A stretch of 64,000 bases of DNA from Caproicibacter sp047777415 (GTDB taxonomy: Bacteria; Bacillota; Clostridia; Oscillospirales; Acutalibacteraceae). Location: assembly GCA_047777415.1 (NCBI GenBank), contig JBKEEO010000001.1, positions 930,001-994,000 of the forward strand. Direction: 5' to 3'. Positions 1 to 7,795 of the stretch are shown in pieces (the stretch's first letter is position 1; every line of letters starts with the position of its first letter). A model generated the notes under the pieces. The model was not told the origin of the DNA and made no database searches. It saw nothing but the letters and a program-made list of their open reading frames with translations. The translations under genes and the position numbers were made by a program.

Positions 1-303
1 GGAATGCCGATTGTTCCCGGTGTGATACAATGCGAAATGATGGCACAGACCTGCTGTGTTCTGCTGGAGGAGGAAAGCACAGGTTCAACGCCGATGTTTG
101 CGGGTCTTAATAAAGTCCGGTTTCGCAGAAATATTGTGCCGGGGGACAAAATAGAAATGGTCTGTGAACTAATCAAAAAGAAAGGACCGTTCTTTTTTGC
201 CAAAGGTTCCGGATTTGTAAACGGGAAACTCTGTGTCAGCGGGGAATTTTCGTTTGCGTTGGTTCAGACGGGGGGCGAGTCGTCTTGTTCTCCAAAATCC
301 TGA
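1..303 (+). CDS. fabZ: 3-hydroxyacyl-ACP dehydratase FabZ, 5'-truncated by window edge
   Basis: Dehydrates (3R)-hydroxyacyl-ACP to trans-2-enoyl-ACP in type II fatty acid elongation (cytosol). The frame is already open at base 1 and the first visible residues, GMPIVPGVIQCEMMAQ, match the hot-dog fold segment of FabZ (usual HFPGxPIMPGVLxxEAMAQ), which carries part of the active-site tunnel. About 45 N-terminal residues including the catalytic His lie upstream of the window, so the internal ATG at 4 is not the start. It ends in TGA at 301-303 and overlaps the TTG start of accC by 19 bases, showing a tight fatty-acid operon with accC-accD-accA. FabA is less likely given the context. Confidence 0.9.
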   Translation, partial: GMPIVPGVIQCEMMAQTCCVLLEEESTGSTPMFAGLNKVRFRRNIVPGDKIEMVCELIKKKGPFFFAKGSGFVNGKLCVSGEFSFALVQTGGESSCSPKS

Positions 304-1625
304 TTGCAAATCGCGGGGAAATTGCCGTGCGGATTATTCGAGCATGCCGTGAAATGGGGATTTCTACGGTTGCGGTTTATTCGCAGGCGGACCGCGACGC
401 GCTGCATGTCAGTCTTGCCGATGAATGTTACTGTATCGGCCCGGCGCATGCAAAAGACAGCTACCTAAATGGGGATGCCGTTTTATCCGCGGCAATTGCA
501 AGCGGTGCACAGGCCATTCATCCGGGATACGGACTGCTTTCCGAAAATGCGGAATTTGCCAAACGGTGTGCAGAATACGGCATTACATTTATTGGGCCTT
601 CCCCCGAAGTGCTTTCCAAAATGGGGGATAAGGACGAGGCAAAACGAACCATGCGTGCCGCGTCAGTACCCGTGATTCCGGGTTCCGGGCTGGTGGAAGA
701 ACCAAAGGAGGCAAGACAGGCCGCTGTCAAAATCGGCTACCCTCTGCTGATAAAAGCCCGTGCGGGCGGAGGAGGACGGGGCATCCGTCTGATTCGGGAA
801 GAAGAGGAATTTGACCGAGTCTTTTCCCAGGCGTCCGAAGAAGCGAGAAACGCATTCGGAGACGGCGGCATGTATTTGGAAAAGTATCTGACCAATGTCA
901 AACATATCGAAATGCAGGTTTTGTGTGATACATTCGGGCATATTGTCTGCCTTGGCGAGAGAGACTGTTCCATGCAGCGAAAAAACCAGAAGGTGATGGA
1001 AGAAAGTCCTTCCCCCGCGGTTACGGCTGTTCAGCGAGCAGAACTTTCCAGACTGTGTGAAAGGGCCATGCGCTCAGTTGGGTATACCGGTGCGGGTACG
1101 GTTGAGTTCTTAATGGACCGTGACGGTTTCTTTTATTTTATGGAGATGAATACCCGTTTGCAGGTGGAACACCCGGTGACGGAAATGGTGACGGGGATTG
1201 ATTTGGTCAAATGGCAGATCCGAATCGCCGCGGGAATGCCGCTGGATTTTACCTCTGAAGATGTTTCTTTGCGAGGCCATGCAATCGAATGCCGCATTAA
1301 CGCTGAAAACCCGAAAGAAAATTTTCGGCCGGGGTGCGGGAAAATTTCTCTGCTTCACGTTCCCGGTGGGCCTTTTGTCCGGTTTGATACCGCGCTGTAC
1401 CCGGATTATGTAATCCCGCCTTTCTACGATTCCATGGTAGGAAAACTGATTGTTCATGCGAGCACAAGGGAAGAAGCAATTCGCAAGATGCAGGCCGCCC
1501 TGTGTGAACTGGTGATTGAAGGTGTGGACCATAACGGGGAATTCTTGCTGGAATTGCTGCAAGAGGACGCATTTCAGACCGGACGCTATACAACATCTTT
1601 TCTTGAGCAACGAGGGCGCTTATGA
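285..1625 (+). CDS. accC: Biotin carboxylase subunit of acetyl-CoA carboxylase
   Basis: ATP-dependent carboxylation of the biotin carried by AccB, the first half-reaction of malonyl-CoA synthesis. The 446 residues match the family length (about 449). Visible: N-terminal biotin carboxylase domain (IANRGEIAVRIIRA, residues 8-20), ATP-grasp domain with the glycine loop GGGGRG (161-166), ERDCS (225-229), the signature EMNTRLQVEHPVTE (287-300), and the C-terminal RGHAIECRINAE (330-341). The start is TTG at 285, inside fabZ; no better start gives the conserved N-terminus. Its TGA overlaps the accD ATG (ATGA). accB is not in the window and presumably lies upstream. Identity is secure. Confidence 0.96.
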   Translation: MFSKILIANRGEIAVRIIRACREMGISTVAVYSQADRDALHVSLADECYCIGPAHAKDSYLNGDAVLSAAIASGAQAIHPGYGLLSENAEFAKRCAEYGITFIGPSPEVLSKMGDKDEAKRTMRAASVPVIPGSGLVEEPKEARQAAVKIGYPLLIKARAGGGGRGIRLIREEEEFDRVFSQASEEARNAFGDGGMYLEKYLTNVKHIEMQVLCDTFGHIVCLGERDCSMQRKNQKVMEESPSPAVTAVQRAELSRLCERAMRSVGYTGAGTVEFLMDRDGFFYFMEMNTRLQVEHPVTEMVTGIDLVKWQIRIAAGMPLDFTSEDVSLRGHAIECRINAENPKENFRPGCGKISLLHVPGGPFVRFDTALYPDYVIPPFYDSMVGKLIVHASTREEAIRKMQAALCELVIEGVDHNGEFLLELLQEDAFQTGRYTTSFLEQRGRL

Positions 1626-2500
1626 TTCGCAGAGGTATTTTTAAACATCCAAAAAACGATTTGGAAGGTGAATATAAACGGGACAGAACACCCGGTCCCG
1701 CTGTTCCCGATGAGCTGTGTGTGACCTGTTCTTCCTGTGGCAAAATGCTGTTTCGGGACGCGGTGATGGAAAACAGCTATGTTTGTCCGCGCTGTGGGGG
1801 GCATTTTCGCATCGGCGCAAGGTGCCGAATCGCATTGATTGCAGACGAGGGCACATTTCAGGAACGAGATGCGGATATCATGTCTTCCAACCTTCTGAAT
1901 TTTCCAGGATATGACCAAAAACTAAAACAGGCCCGCAAAAAGGCAGGCGGAAACGACGAAGTTGTCTGCGGGGTGTGCCGAATCGGAGGGTTTCCCTGCT
2001 GCATTTTTGCCATGGAGCCTGCCTTCATGATGGGCAGCATGGGAACAGCCGTGGGGGAGAAAATCACACGTTTGTTTGAATACGCGACGGAGCATCGACT
2101 TCCTGTCATTGGGTTTACCGTATCCGGCGGGGCCCGTATGCAGGAGGGAATTCTGTCACTGATGCAGATGGCCAAAACCAGCGGGGCCGTCCGCCGGCAC
2201 AGCGATGCCGGTCTGCTATATATTGTAGTGCTGACCAATCCCACAACGGGCGGCGTTATGGCCAGTTTCGCAATGGAAGCCGATATTATTTTGGCGGAAC
2301 CCGGCGCGTTAATCGGATTTGCGGGGCCGCGGGTTATTGAACAGACCATGCGGCGGAAGTTGCCCCCTGGGTTTCAAAGGGCGGAGTTCCTGCTGGAAAA
2401 AGGATTTGTTGACCGAATATCCAATCGAAAAACACAGAAGAAACTGCTTGCCCAGTTGCTTGAATTCCATGCGGGGGTGCGGAAGTTTGAACGCCTATGA
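1622..2500 (+). CDS. accD: Acetyl-CoA carboxylase carboxyltransferase beta subunit
   Basis: Beta half of the carboxyltransferase that moves CO2 from carboxybiotin to acetyl-CoA; works as an alpha2-beta2 complex with AccA. The 292-residue protein has the N-terminal four-Cys zinc ribbon (C36, C39, C55, C58) and then a crotonase-like carboxyltransferase domain with SGGARMQEG, TNPTTGGVMASFAM and a GALIGFAGPRVI motif near the C-terminus. It starts at ATG 1622 in a 4-base overlap with accC and overlaps the start of accA, so the three subunits are probably made by translational coupling. Confidence 0.96.
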   Translation: MIRRGIFKHPKNDLEGEYKRDRTPGPAVPDELCVTCSSCGKMLFRDAVMENSYVCPRCGGHFRIGARCRIALIADEGTFQERDADIMSSNLLNFPGYDQKLKQARKKAGGNDEVVCGVCRIGGFPCCIFAMEPAFMMGSMGTAVGEKITRLFEYATEHRLPVIGFTVSGGARMQEGILSLMQMAKTSGAVRRHSDAGLLYIVVLTNPTTGGVMASFAMEADIILAEPGALIGFAGPRVIEQTMRRKLPPGFQRAEFLLEKGFVDRISNRKTQKKLLAQLLEFHAGVRKFERL

Positions 2501-3266
2501 AAAGCTGCTTGCGGCCAGGTCGCCCGACCGCGCGACTGCGAAAGATTATATTTGCAGATTGTTTCTCAATTTCATTGAACTGCACGGTGACCGCCGGTTT
2601 GGCGATGACAAAGCGGTCATTACGGGAATCGGGTGTCTCGGCAGAATTCCCGTAACGGTCATCGGCATAGAGAAAGGTCACGGAACAAAAGAAAGAATTG
2701 CGCGGAATTTTGGTTCCGCTCATCCGGAAGGATACCGAAAAGCGCTAAGACAAATGAAACTTGCCGAAAAATTCGGCCGTCCCGTCATCTGCTTTGTGGA
2801 TACGTCCGGCGCATACTGCGGCATGGGCGCGGAGGAACGCGGGCAGGGACAGGCGATTGCCGAAAACCTAATGGAAATGATGGGCCTTAAAGTTCCGATT
2901 ATATCGATATTGATTGGGGAAGGCGGAAGCGGCGGTGCGTTGGCGCTGGCGGTCGCCGACGAGGTTTGGATGCTGGAAAACGCCGTGTATTCCGTTATTT
3001 CACCGGAAGGATGTGCCAGTATCCTATGGAAAGACCCAAAACGTGTGGGCGATGCAGCAAAACATTTGAAAATAACGGCACAGGATTTGCTTTCCATGCA
3101 TGTGATTGACCGAATTATACCGGAGGGGATTGGCTTTGCGAAGATTTGCGCATTTTTAAAAATCCAACTTATCAATACATTGAATAAGAGCTGCGAACTT
3201 AGCACGGAAGAACTTGTAAATCGCAGATATGAAAAATTTCGTAAAATTGGATGCATCCGAAATTGA
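2487..3266 (+). CDS. accA: Acetyl-CoA carboxylase carboxyltransferase alpha subunit
   Basis: Alpha half of the acetyl-CoA carboxylase carboxyltransferase. The frame is open from further upstream, but family similarity begins at NAYEKLLAARSPDRATAKDY. I place the start at TTG 2487, which has GGGGG about 9 bases upstream and gives a 259-residue protein; ATG 2469 is an alternative without a visible ribosome site. Motifs: FIELHGDRRFGDDKAV, the acyl-CoA site CFVDTSGAYCGMGAEERGQ, the oxyanion region IGEGGSGGALALA and SPEGCASILWKD. It lacks the long N-terminal helical region of the E. coli protein, as is common in clostridia. Last gene of the operon; a terminator follows at 3362. Confidence 0.94.
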   Translation: MNAYEKLLAARSPDRATAKDYICRLFLNFIELHGDRRFGDDKAVITGIGCLGRIPVTVIGIEKGHGTKERIARNFGSAHPEGYRKALRQMKLAEKFGRPVICFVDTSGAYCGMGAEERGQGQAIAENLMEMMGLKVPIISILIGEGGSGGALALAVADEVWMLENAVYSVISPEGCASILWKDPKRVGDAAKHLKITAQDLLSMHVIDRIIPEGIGFAKICAFLKIQLINTLNKSCELSTEELVNRRYEKFRKIGCIRN

Positions 3267-3361
3267 AGGACGGTGCATCCTATTTTGGTTGGCGGCGCTG
3301 TTTACAAGCGGTGTACAACGATGAACTGCAGGCGGACACATAAAGCAGAAAAATTGATGTA

Positions 3362-3397
3362 AACCCGGACGATTTTTTCGTTGCGGGTTCTTTTTTT
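3362..3397 (+). terminator. Intrinsic terminator after accA
   Basis: AACCCG (3362-3367) pairs with CGGGTT (3384-3389), with an inner ACGA/TCGT helix, followed by seven Ts at 3391-3397. It closes the fatty-acid operon and separates it from the phage-like cassette. Confidence 0.8.
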
Positions 3398-3472
3398 GAT
3401 TTTGTTAGCCTTCAGAGGGCAAATTGTGCGTTTCTGGTATGGTTATTTGAAAAGGAGGTGGTTGATGCCGGT

Positions 3473-3529
3473 ATGACTGTGGTACCTCCTACGCCGTATT
3501 GGCAACATATTGTATATAGAGGGCTGTAA
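3473..3529 (+). CDS. Very short ORF (18 aa) ahead of the lysis cassette
   Basis: ATG 3473 opens an 18-codon frame containing VVPPTPYWQHIVYRGL, preceded by the strong ribosome binding site AAAGGAGGTG (3451-3460). Spacing is a little long (about 13), while the alternative ATG 3464 stops after three codons. Function is unknown. Short peptides of this kind sit between tail and lysis genes in many Firmicute phages. I report it because the ribosome site is unusually good and the next gene follows closely; it could equally be a decayed remnant. Confidence 0.35.
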   Translation: MTVVPPTPYWQHIVYRGL

Positions 3530-3547
3530 AGAAAGGAGAAATGGATT

Positions 3548-3700
3548 GTGACAAGCAATAAATACAATGAATTTGCTGTGGCTTATGCTCCGAATATTGC
3601 TCGAATAAGGCAGGTGCGGGCGGAAAAAATAACTCCTTTTGATACTGCCCGTTTTCTCCTGGGAACAGGATGCTCAAAGAAAGGTAGGTGTCCGCATTGA
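3548..3700 (+). CDS. Small hypothetical protein (50 aa) upstream of the lysozyme
   Basis: GTG 3548 with AAAGGAGA about 8 bases upstream opens a 50-codon frame (begins MTSNKYNEFAVAYAPNIARI) whose TGA overlaps the TTG start of the lysozyme gene. Translational coupling to the lysozyme is therefore likely. I do not recognise a family. The position corresponds to the small XkdX-like genes that precede holin and endolysin genes in PBSX-type phages, but the sequence itself does not prove it. No membrane segment; mildly basic. Confidence 0.5.
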   Translation: MTSNKYNEFAVAYAPNIARIRQVRAEKITPFDTARFLLGTGCSKKGRCPH

Positions 3701-4566
3701 ATGAAAAATGGATTGATGTTTCCGCCCACAATGGAAAGATTGATTGGGAGAAAGTGGCTGATTCCGGAATCAAGGGCGCGATTGTGCGGGCCGGTTATGG
3801 AAAAAGCCTTTCACAGATGGATATACGATTTCGGGAGAACATCACCGGTGCTGCCCAGGCTGGCTTGAAAACGGCCGTCTACTGGTTTTCCTATGCGGAT
3901 TCTAATGAAGATGCCATTAAGGAATGGAATATTTGCAAGCAGGTTATTGAACCTTACCGCCACATGATATTGTTTGTGGCGTATGACTATGAATATGCTT
4001 CCGCCGATTACTACAGAAAAATTCATGGAGTTACTCCGTCCAATACGTTAATCAACAGCATTGTCGGCACATTTCTGAGCGCGGTAAAAGCGGACGGATT
4101 CAATGCCGTGCTGTATATGAATAATGATTACCGAAAGAATGTTTATACCGCCGAAACACTTGCCGCATGGCATTTGTGGCTTGCGGATTATTCCGGCGGG
4201 CCGGATGCGGATTGTGCCGTACAGCAGACCACAAGCTCCGGCACATTTCCGGGGATTACGGGAAACGTTGACCTTAATATTGTGTATTATAATTTTTCTA
4301 CCGTTGAAACAGCAGTACAAATCGACACAACCATGGACGTTTCACGGTCACACGGAGGATATTATACGGTTAAGACCATCTGCCCGCAGCAGGTGTCTGT
4401 CACAGCCGGAACTGGCGGCGTTGTTACCATCGTTCCGTTCCCAAAGAATGGAAATGAACAACTGTTTGCATTGGTGGCCATCGGAACATCGGGAATGGAA
4501 ACCGGCATTTACACGGCGGCACCGGGTGAAAAACCATTGAAGCGATTTGTCTACCATGTAACGTAA
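3697..4566 (+). CDS. GH25-family lysozyme (phage-type endolysin)
   Basis: Predicted N-acetylmuramidase cleaving peptidoglycan glycan strands. The N-terminal domain (residues 1 to about 205) shows the GH25 pattern WIDVSAHNGKIDWEKV, IVRAGYG, YWFSYADS and the acidic YDYEYAS segment holding the catalytic Asp/Glu. The final 85 residues form a separate domain of unknown type, possibly wall-binding. There is no signal peptide, so release would need the holin encoded two genes downstream. TTG 3697 is chosen because AAGGTAGG lies just upstream; GTG 3688 is the longer alternative. Followed by an XhlA-like gene after 6 bases. Strong family call; phage origin is inferred from context. Confidence 0.87.
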   Translation: MNEKWIDVSAHNGKIDWEKVADSGIKGAIVRAGYGKSLSQMDIRFRENITGAAQAGLKTAVYWFSYADSNEDAIKEWNICKQVIEPYRHMILFVAYDYEYASADYYRKIHGVTPSNTLINSIVGTFLSAVKADGFNAVLYMNNDYRKNVYTAETLAAWHLWLADYSGGPDADCAVQQTTSSGTFPGITGNVDLNIVYYNFSTVETAVQIDTTMDVSRSHGGYYTVKTICPQQVSVTAGTGGVVTIVPFPKNGNEQLFALVAIGTSGMETGIYTAAPGEKPLKRFVYHVT

Positions 4567-4572
4567 GGTGGG

Positions 4573-4857
4573 ATGACTTTGTCAATACAAGATTGGATCG
4601 CTCTCGTCAGCACTTTGGTCGCATTTCTCTCGCTGCTGGTTACGCTGCTGCGCTCGATGAGATCCCAAGCGAAGCAAGACGGAAAAACGACGGAGGTTCT
4701 TCGTCAAGTGAACGACAAACTAGAGAATATCGCCAGACAGGAGGCGGCTAACAGTGCACGGATAGAGGCAATTGTGGAGCGGGTTGTTGTTGTGGAACAG
4801 TCTGCCAAACAGGCACATTTCCGCATTGATGAACTGCGGGATGAGCTGCATAAATAA
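4573..4857 (+). CDS. XhlA-like hemolysin/holin-associated protein
   Basis: A 94-residue protein with one N-terminal membrane segment (residues about 8-28, IALVSTLVAFLSLLVTLL) followed by a long charged coiled-coil (LRQVNDKLENIARQEAANSARIEAIV and on to the end). This is the layout of XhlA-type proteins that act with holins in PBSX-like lysis modules; the sequence is too simple for a sure family assignment. It starts at ATG 4573 with AGGTGGG upstream, 6 bases after the lysozyme stop. Confidence 0.65.
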   Translation: MTLSIQDWIALVSTLVAFLSLLVTLLRSMRSQAKQDGKTTEVLRQVNDKLENIARQEAANSARIEAIVERVVVVEQSAKQAHFRIDELRDELHK

Positions 4858-4890
4858 ACAGCCGTTTTTTTAGAAGAAAGGGGGATTTCT

Positions 4891-5130
4891 ATGGATTGGA
4901 AAGCAAAGCTGTCTTCGCGCAAATTTTGGGTTGCTCTTTCCGGATTGGTTGTGGGCGTGATCGCACTGTTTAGTCCCGGAACGGACACTTCTCAGATTAC
5001 CGGTTTGATTATGGCACTCGGGTCTGTTGTCGCCTACATTGTAGGTGAGGGAATGGTCGATGCTGCTGCTACCGGCACCGCGAAAAATTCGCAGCAAAGT
5101 GGGGAAGACCAGTCTGATAGTTCCAAATAG
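4891..5130 (+). CDS. Phage holin-like protein
   Basis: A 79-residue protein with two hydrophobic segments (about 9-28 FWVALSGLVVGVIALF, and 34-54 ITGLIMALGSVVAYIVGEG) and a polar, Ser/Gln-rich C-terminal tail. Short length, two membrane helices and position after endolysin and XhlA-like genes fit a holin that opens the membrane for the lysozyme. GAAAGGGGG lies 7 bases before ATG 4891. A terminator follows at 5173, closing the cassette. Confidence 0.75.
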   Translation: MDWKAKLSSRKFWVALSGLVVGVIALFSPGTDTSQITGLIMALGSVVAYIVGEGMVDAAATGTAKNSQQSGEDQSDSSK

Positions 5131-5172
5131 GCTGAGCAACAAATTGATATGAATATTTCAGAATGATATTAG

Positions 5173-5210
5173 AAAATGTCCTCCGACTTTGGCCGGAGGA
5201 CATTTTCTTT
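5173..5210 (+). terminator. Intrinsic terminator closing the lysis cassette
   Basis: A perfect 13-bp stem, AAAATGTCCTCCG (5173-5185) with CGGAGGACATTTT (5194-5206), loop of 8, then a short T-rich tail. The A-rich 5' side also allows function for the opposite strand. Confidence 0.85.
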
Positions 5211-5232
5211 GCAGAAGCGGTTTCAAGGGGGA

Positions 5233-5427
5233 TTATGAAATCGCAGAGCGATTTCGGTGGGGCATATCTTGTTTTACCCGGCTGCAAAATTCTGCATAGG
5301 ATTTGCTGCCGTTTAAAAGCCGCAGTTGGTCATCATCAGGCAGGGACATAAAATATGCTTGCAGTTTTTCTTCCTCTTTGCTTAACTTAGAAGGGAATGG
5401 GAAGTCATGGTAGCCGGAGTAATCCAA
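5233..5427 (-). CDS. Small conserved-looking hypothetical protein (64 aa)
   Basis: The minus-strand frame starts at TTG 5427 with AGGTGAT 5 bases upstream and an in-frame stop just above it, which fixes the start. The protein is acidic and Leu-rich with an ordered middle (YFMSLPDDDQLRLLNGS, then SYAEFCSRVKQ), resembling short helical proteins of clostridia that I cannot name. No signal or membrane segment. The terminator at 5173-5210 can also serve this gene. Function unknown; I accept it as real because of the start context and protein-like composition. Confidence 0.6.
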   Translation of the reverse strand: MDYSGYHDFPFPSKLSKEEEKLQAYFMSLPDDDQLRLLNGSKSYAEFCSRVKQDMPHRNRSAIS

Positions 5428-5646
5428 TGTATATCACCTCGAGGTTATTATGTTGATGTCTTGCAAAAATATACATGATGCAAACAGGAAAGATTTGACA
5501 TCGCATATACCGAATGCTATGATAATTCCAGAAGGCAAGGGATGTTTTTTCCGTAAAAGTCGGTGTTCTAAACCGTACCGCATGGATGTTATAGAAAAAG
5601 AACTGCAAAGCGAATCTAAATACATATTTTGAAAGGAGAGCCTGCA

Positions 5647-6603
5647 ATGAAAATCAGTTTGCTGGAGCCTCTCGGCGTACCGGAGAAGGTGATTCATGAG
5701 TTATCCGCTCCTTTGACAAAAGCCGGGCATGAGTTTGTCTATTATGACACGAAAACCACCGATAAAAAAGAATTGGCGGAGCGTTCCAAAGATTCTGACA
5801 TTGTTATGATTGCCAATAATCCCTATCCTGATGAGGTGGTGGAAGCGGCAGAGAATTTAAAAATGCTGGCGGTCGCGTTTACGGGAATTGACCATGTGGG
5901 ACTTGCAGCCTGCAAAAAGAAAGGTGTTACCGTTTGTAACTGTGCCGGATATTCCAACGAAACCGTCGCAGAACTGGCGGTTGGGTTGGCAATCGGAGTT
6001 CTGCGACACATTCGAAAGGCGGATGAAGCTGCAAGGACGGGTGGCACCTCCGCAGGTCTTACAGGGCGTGAAATTTGCGGGCGCACGGTCGGTATAGTCG
6101 GTACGGGACGCATTGGAGTCCGTACGGCACAGTTGTTCGGCGCGTTTGGAGCAAAGCTGCTTGGCTTTGCGCGCCATGAATCCGAGGAGGCAAAGGCCGC
6201 GGGAATCCAATTTGTGGGGCTTGATGAGCTGCTGCGCAGCAGTGATATTGTGTCTTTGCATCTTCCGCTGACAGATGAAACAAGGAAAATGTTTGGTGCA
6301 AAACAGTTTGCCCAGATGAAACCGGGTGCCATCTTCCTCAACTGCGCACGCGGGGCAATTGTAGATAATCAAGCGTTGGCAGACGCTCTCAACAGCGGTA
6401 CAATCGCGGGCGCGGGCGTCGATGTGTTCGACATGGAACCGCCCATTCCGGAAGACTATCCATTGCTGCACGCTAAGAATATTCTCCTCACTCCCCATGT
6501 GGCGTTTGCTTCGGAAGAATCCATGCTGCGCCGCGCTGAAATTGAATTTGACAATGTGGCAGCTTACCTTGCCGGTACGCCGAAAAACGTATGCAAAATC
6601 TGA
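5647..6603 (+). CDS. D-isomer-specific 2-hydroxyacid dehydrogenase
   Basis: NAD(P)-dependent oxidoreductase of the D-2-hydroxyacid/phosphoglycerate dehydrogenase superfamily, 318 aa. It has the Rossmann loop GTGRIG (152-157) and the catalytic trio Arg235 (LNCARGAIVD), Glu264 (DMEPP) and His284 (TPHVAF). It lacks a C-terminal ACT domain, so it is not a regulated SerA; substrate cannot be read from the sequence (phosphoglycerate, hydroxypyruvate or another D-2-hydroxyacid). ATG 5647 follows GAAAGGAGA at normal spacing. Monocistronic, with its own terminator at 6649. The 219 bases before it (5428-5646) hold no convincing gene. Confidence 0.9.
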   Translation: MKISLLEPLGVPEKVIHELSAPLTKAGHEFVYYDTKTTDKKELAERSKDSDIVMIANNPYPDEVVEAAENLKMLAVAFTGIDHVGLAACKKKGVTVCNCAGYSNETVAELAVGLAIGVLRHIRKADEAARTGGTSAGLTGREICGRTVGIVGTGRIGVRTAQLFGAFGAKLLGFARHESEEAKAAGIQFVGLDELLRSSDIVSLHLPLTDETRKMFGAKQFAQMKPGAIFLNCARGAIVDNQALADALNSGTIAGAGVDVFDMEPPIPEDYPLLHAKNILLTPHVAFASEESMLRRAEIEFDNVAAYLAGTPKNVCKI

Positions 6604-6648
6604 TTTGATACGATGGTGCTCCCAAATCAGCAAGTTTACATAAAAATG

Positions 6649-6679
6649 ACCGCCTGCTTTTTACAGCGGGCGGTTTTTG
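6649..6679 (+). terminator. Intrinsic terminator after the 2-hydroxyacid dehydrogenase
   Basis: ACCGCC (6649-6654) pairs with GGCGGT (6669-6674), extended by weaker inner pairs, followed by a run of Ts to 6679. Confidence 0.8.
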
Positions 6680-6736
6680 TTTATCAGATCTGTGCGAACT
6701 CTTATATCACTTGCGTGTGTCGGTCAGGAAGGCATA

Positions 6737-7594
6737 TCAGGCAGAGATAGTTTGCGGTCGGTACAAAAAATCCCGAATGGCGCCGGCGTCTTCATAACCT
6801 TTTCGGTAGAGCTTGTCAATACTTGCTCTTTTCTTTGTCAGCGTGTTCATACCGCAGCAATCATCCGGTGCCACAATGAGGAGCTTGCCCTGTTTTTCGT
6901 ATTTTTTTGCCAGAGCAACTCCGTCGTTGTAAGTGCGATAACGCAGCATCAACCGTTCTGCAGCCTTTGGGTAATGATGCCGCAGCAGACGCGCAAATGG
7001 AGCATCTCTTTTTGCACTCCGCAAAAAATCTTTTGGTTTGGTCAGAATCAGTACAACTTTGTCGCATCCGTCGTCAAACGCCTTTTGCACTGGAACAGGG
7101 TCGGCAATTCCACCGTCGTAATACGGAATACCGTTTACAAAATACGGTTTGCAGATAACAGGAATGCTGCATGAGGCTTTCAGAATATGATAATTGTCCT
7201 GCGACATATCGCTTTTGTCAAAATAGATAGTTTCCCCTGTCAGCGCGTTCAAAGCGACGACCTTCATGATACTGTGCGATTGCTCAATGGCTTTAAAATC
7301 CAGCGGATTTTCCCCGTTCATACAGGAAAGAACGCCGTAGACATAATCCATATCAATATAGGAACCGGTGTGAATGAGATTATGCAGGCTCATGTACTGT
7401 TTGCGAAAGGCATATTCCGTATAAAATTTGTAGTTTCTGCCCCTTTGTTTTGACAAAAAAGATGCAATATTGGCGCTGCCCGCGGAAACGCCGATACAGT
7501 AATCGAATTCAATGCCGCTTTCAAGGCATCGGTCGAAGACACCAGCGCCGTAAATGCCGCGGAGTCCCCCGCCAACATCAACAACACCTATCAT
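6737..7594 (-). CDS. Patatin-like phospholipase
   Basis: Predicted serine lipase/acyl hydrolase, 285 aa, cytosolic. It has the glycine-rich oxyanion segment DVGGGLRGIYGAGV (6-19), the nucleophile elbow GVSAG with Ser37, and the Asp-Gly-Gly motif at D160 (YYDGGIADP), completing the Ser-Asp dyad. The C-terminal part is the typical basic tail of bacterial RssA/YlbK-like members. I start at ATG 7594 (AAAGGAAG about 8 bases upstream); ATG 7618 would add 8 residues. It has its own promoter at 7637-7665 and is divergent from the flavodoxin/ferredoxin gene. Confidence 0.9.
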   Translation of the reverse strand: MIGVVDVGGGLRGIYGAGVFDRCLESGIEFDYCIGVSAGSANIASFLSKQRGRNYKFYTEYAFRKQYMSLHNLIHTGSYIDMDYVYGVLSCMNGENPLDFKAIEQSHSIMKVVALNALTGETIYFDKSDMSQDNYHILKASCSIPVICKPYFVNGIPYYDGGIADPVPVQKAFDDGCDKVVLILTKPKDFLRSAKRDAPFARLLRHHYPKAAERLMLRYRTYNDGVALAKKYEKQGKLLIVAPDDCCGMNTLTKKRASIDKLYRKGYEDAGAIRDFLYRPQTISA

Positions 7595-7636
7595 GAAACG
7601 ACACTTCCTTTGATTCATCTCATCCATTTCCATTTT

Positions 7637-7665
7637 AGTATAGCATAATGGAAGAAATATACCAA
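7637..7665 (-). promoter_or_regulatory. Sigma-A-type promoter for the patatin gene
   Basis: On the minus strand: -35 TTGGTA (plus 7660-7665), 17-base spacer, -10 TATACT (plus 7637-7642), preceded by TG at the extended -10 position. Confidence 0.7.
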
Positions 7666-7795
7666 TATCCTTGCAAAACGCGGACATGGTTTCCTTTAGT
7701 TGATTTTTGTGCGCAGGAGGATTACTATAAGTCATGAAGCGCTAGAACGGATACACCACCACACCAGGCAAAATTCGGTTTGGCAGGAGGAAAAC

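Noticed and set aside
3267..3361. A possible tail of a phage gene after accA (one frame ends AVYNDELQADT before a stop).
   Set aside because: Only a few codons are protein-like, no start is available and the other frames do equally well; the stretch precedes a terminator. Not enough to call a gene fragment.
3473..5130. An integrated prophage with attachment sites.
   Set aside because: No integrase, no repeated att core flanking the cassette and no structural phage genes; only the lysis genes are present.
5450..5632. A 60-codon plus-strand frame ahead of the 2-hydroxyacid dehydrogenase.
   Set aside because: No ribosome site and low-complexity, unusual composition; the 219-base gap is better read as the dehydrogenase leader.
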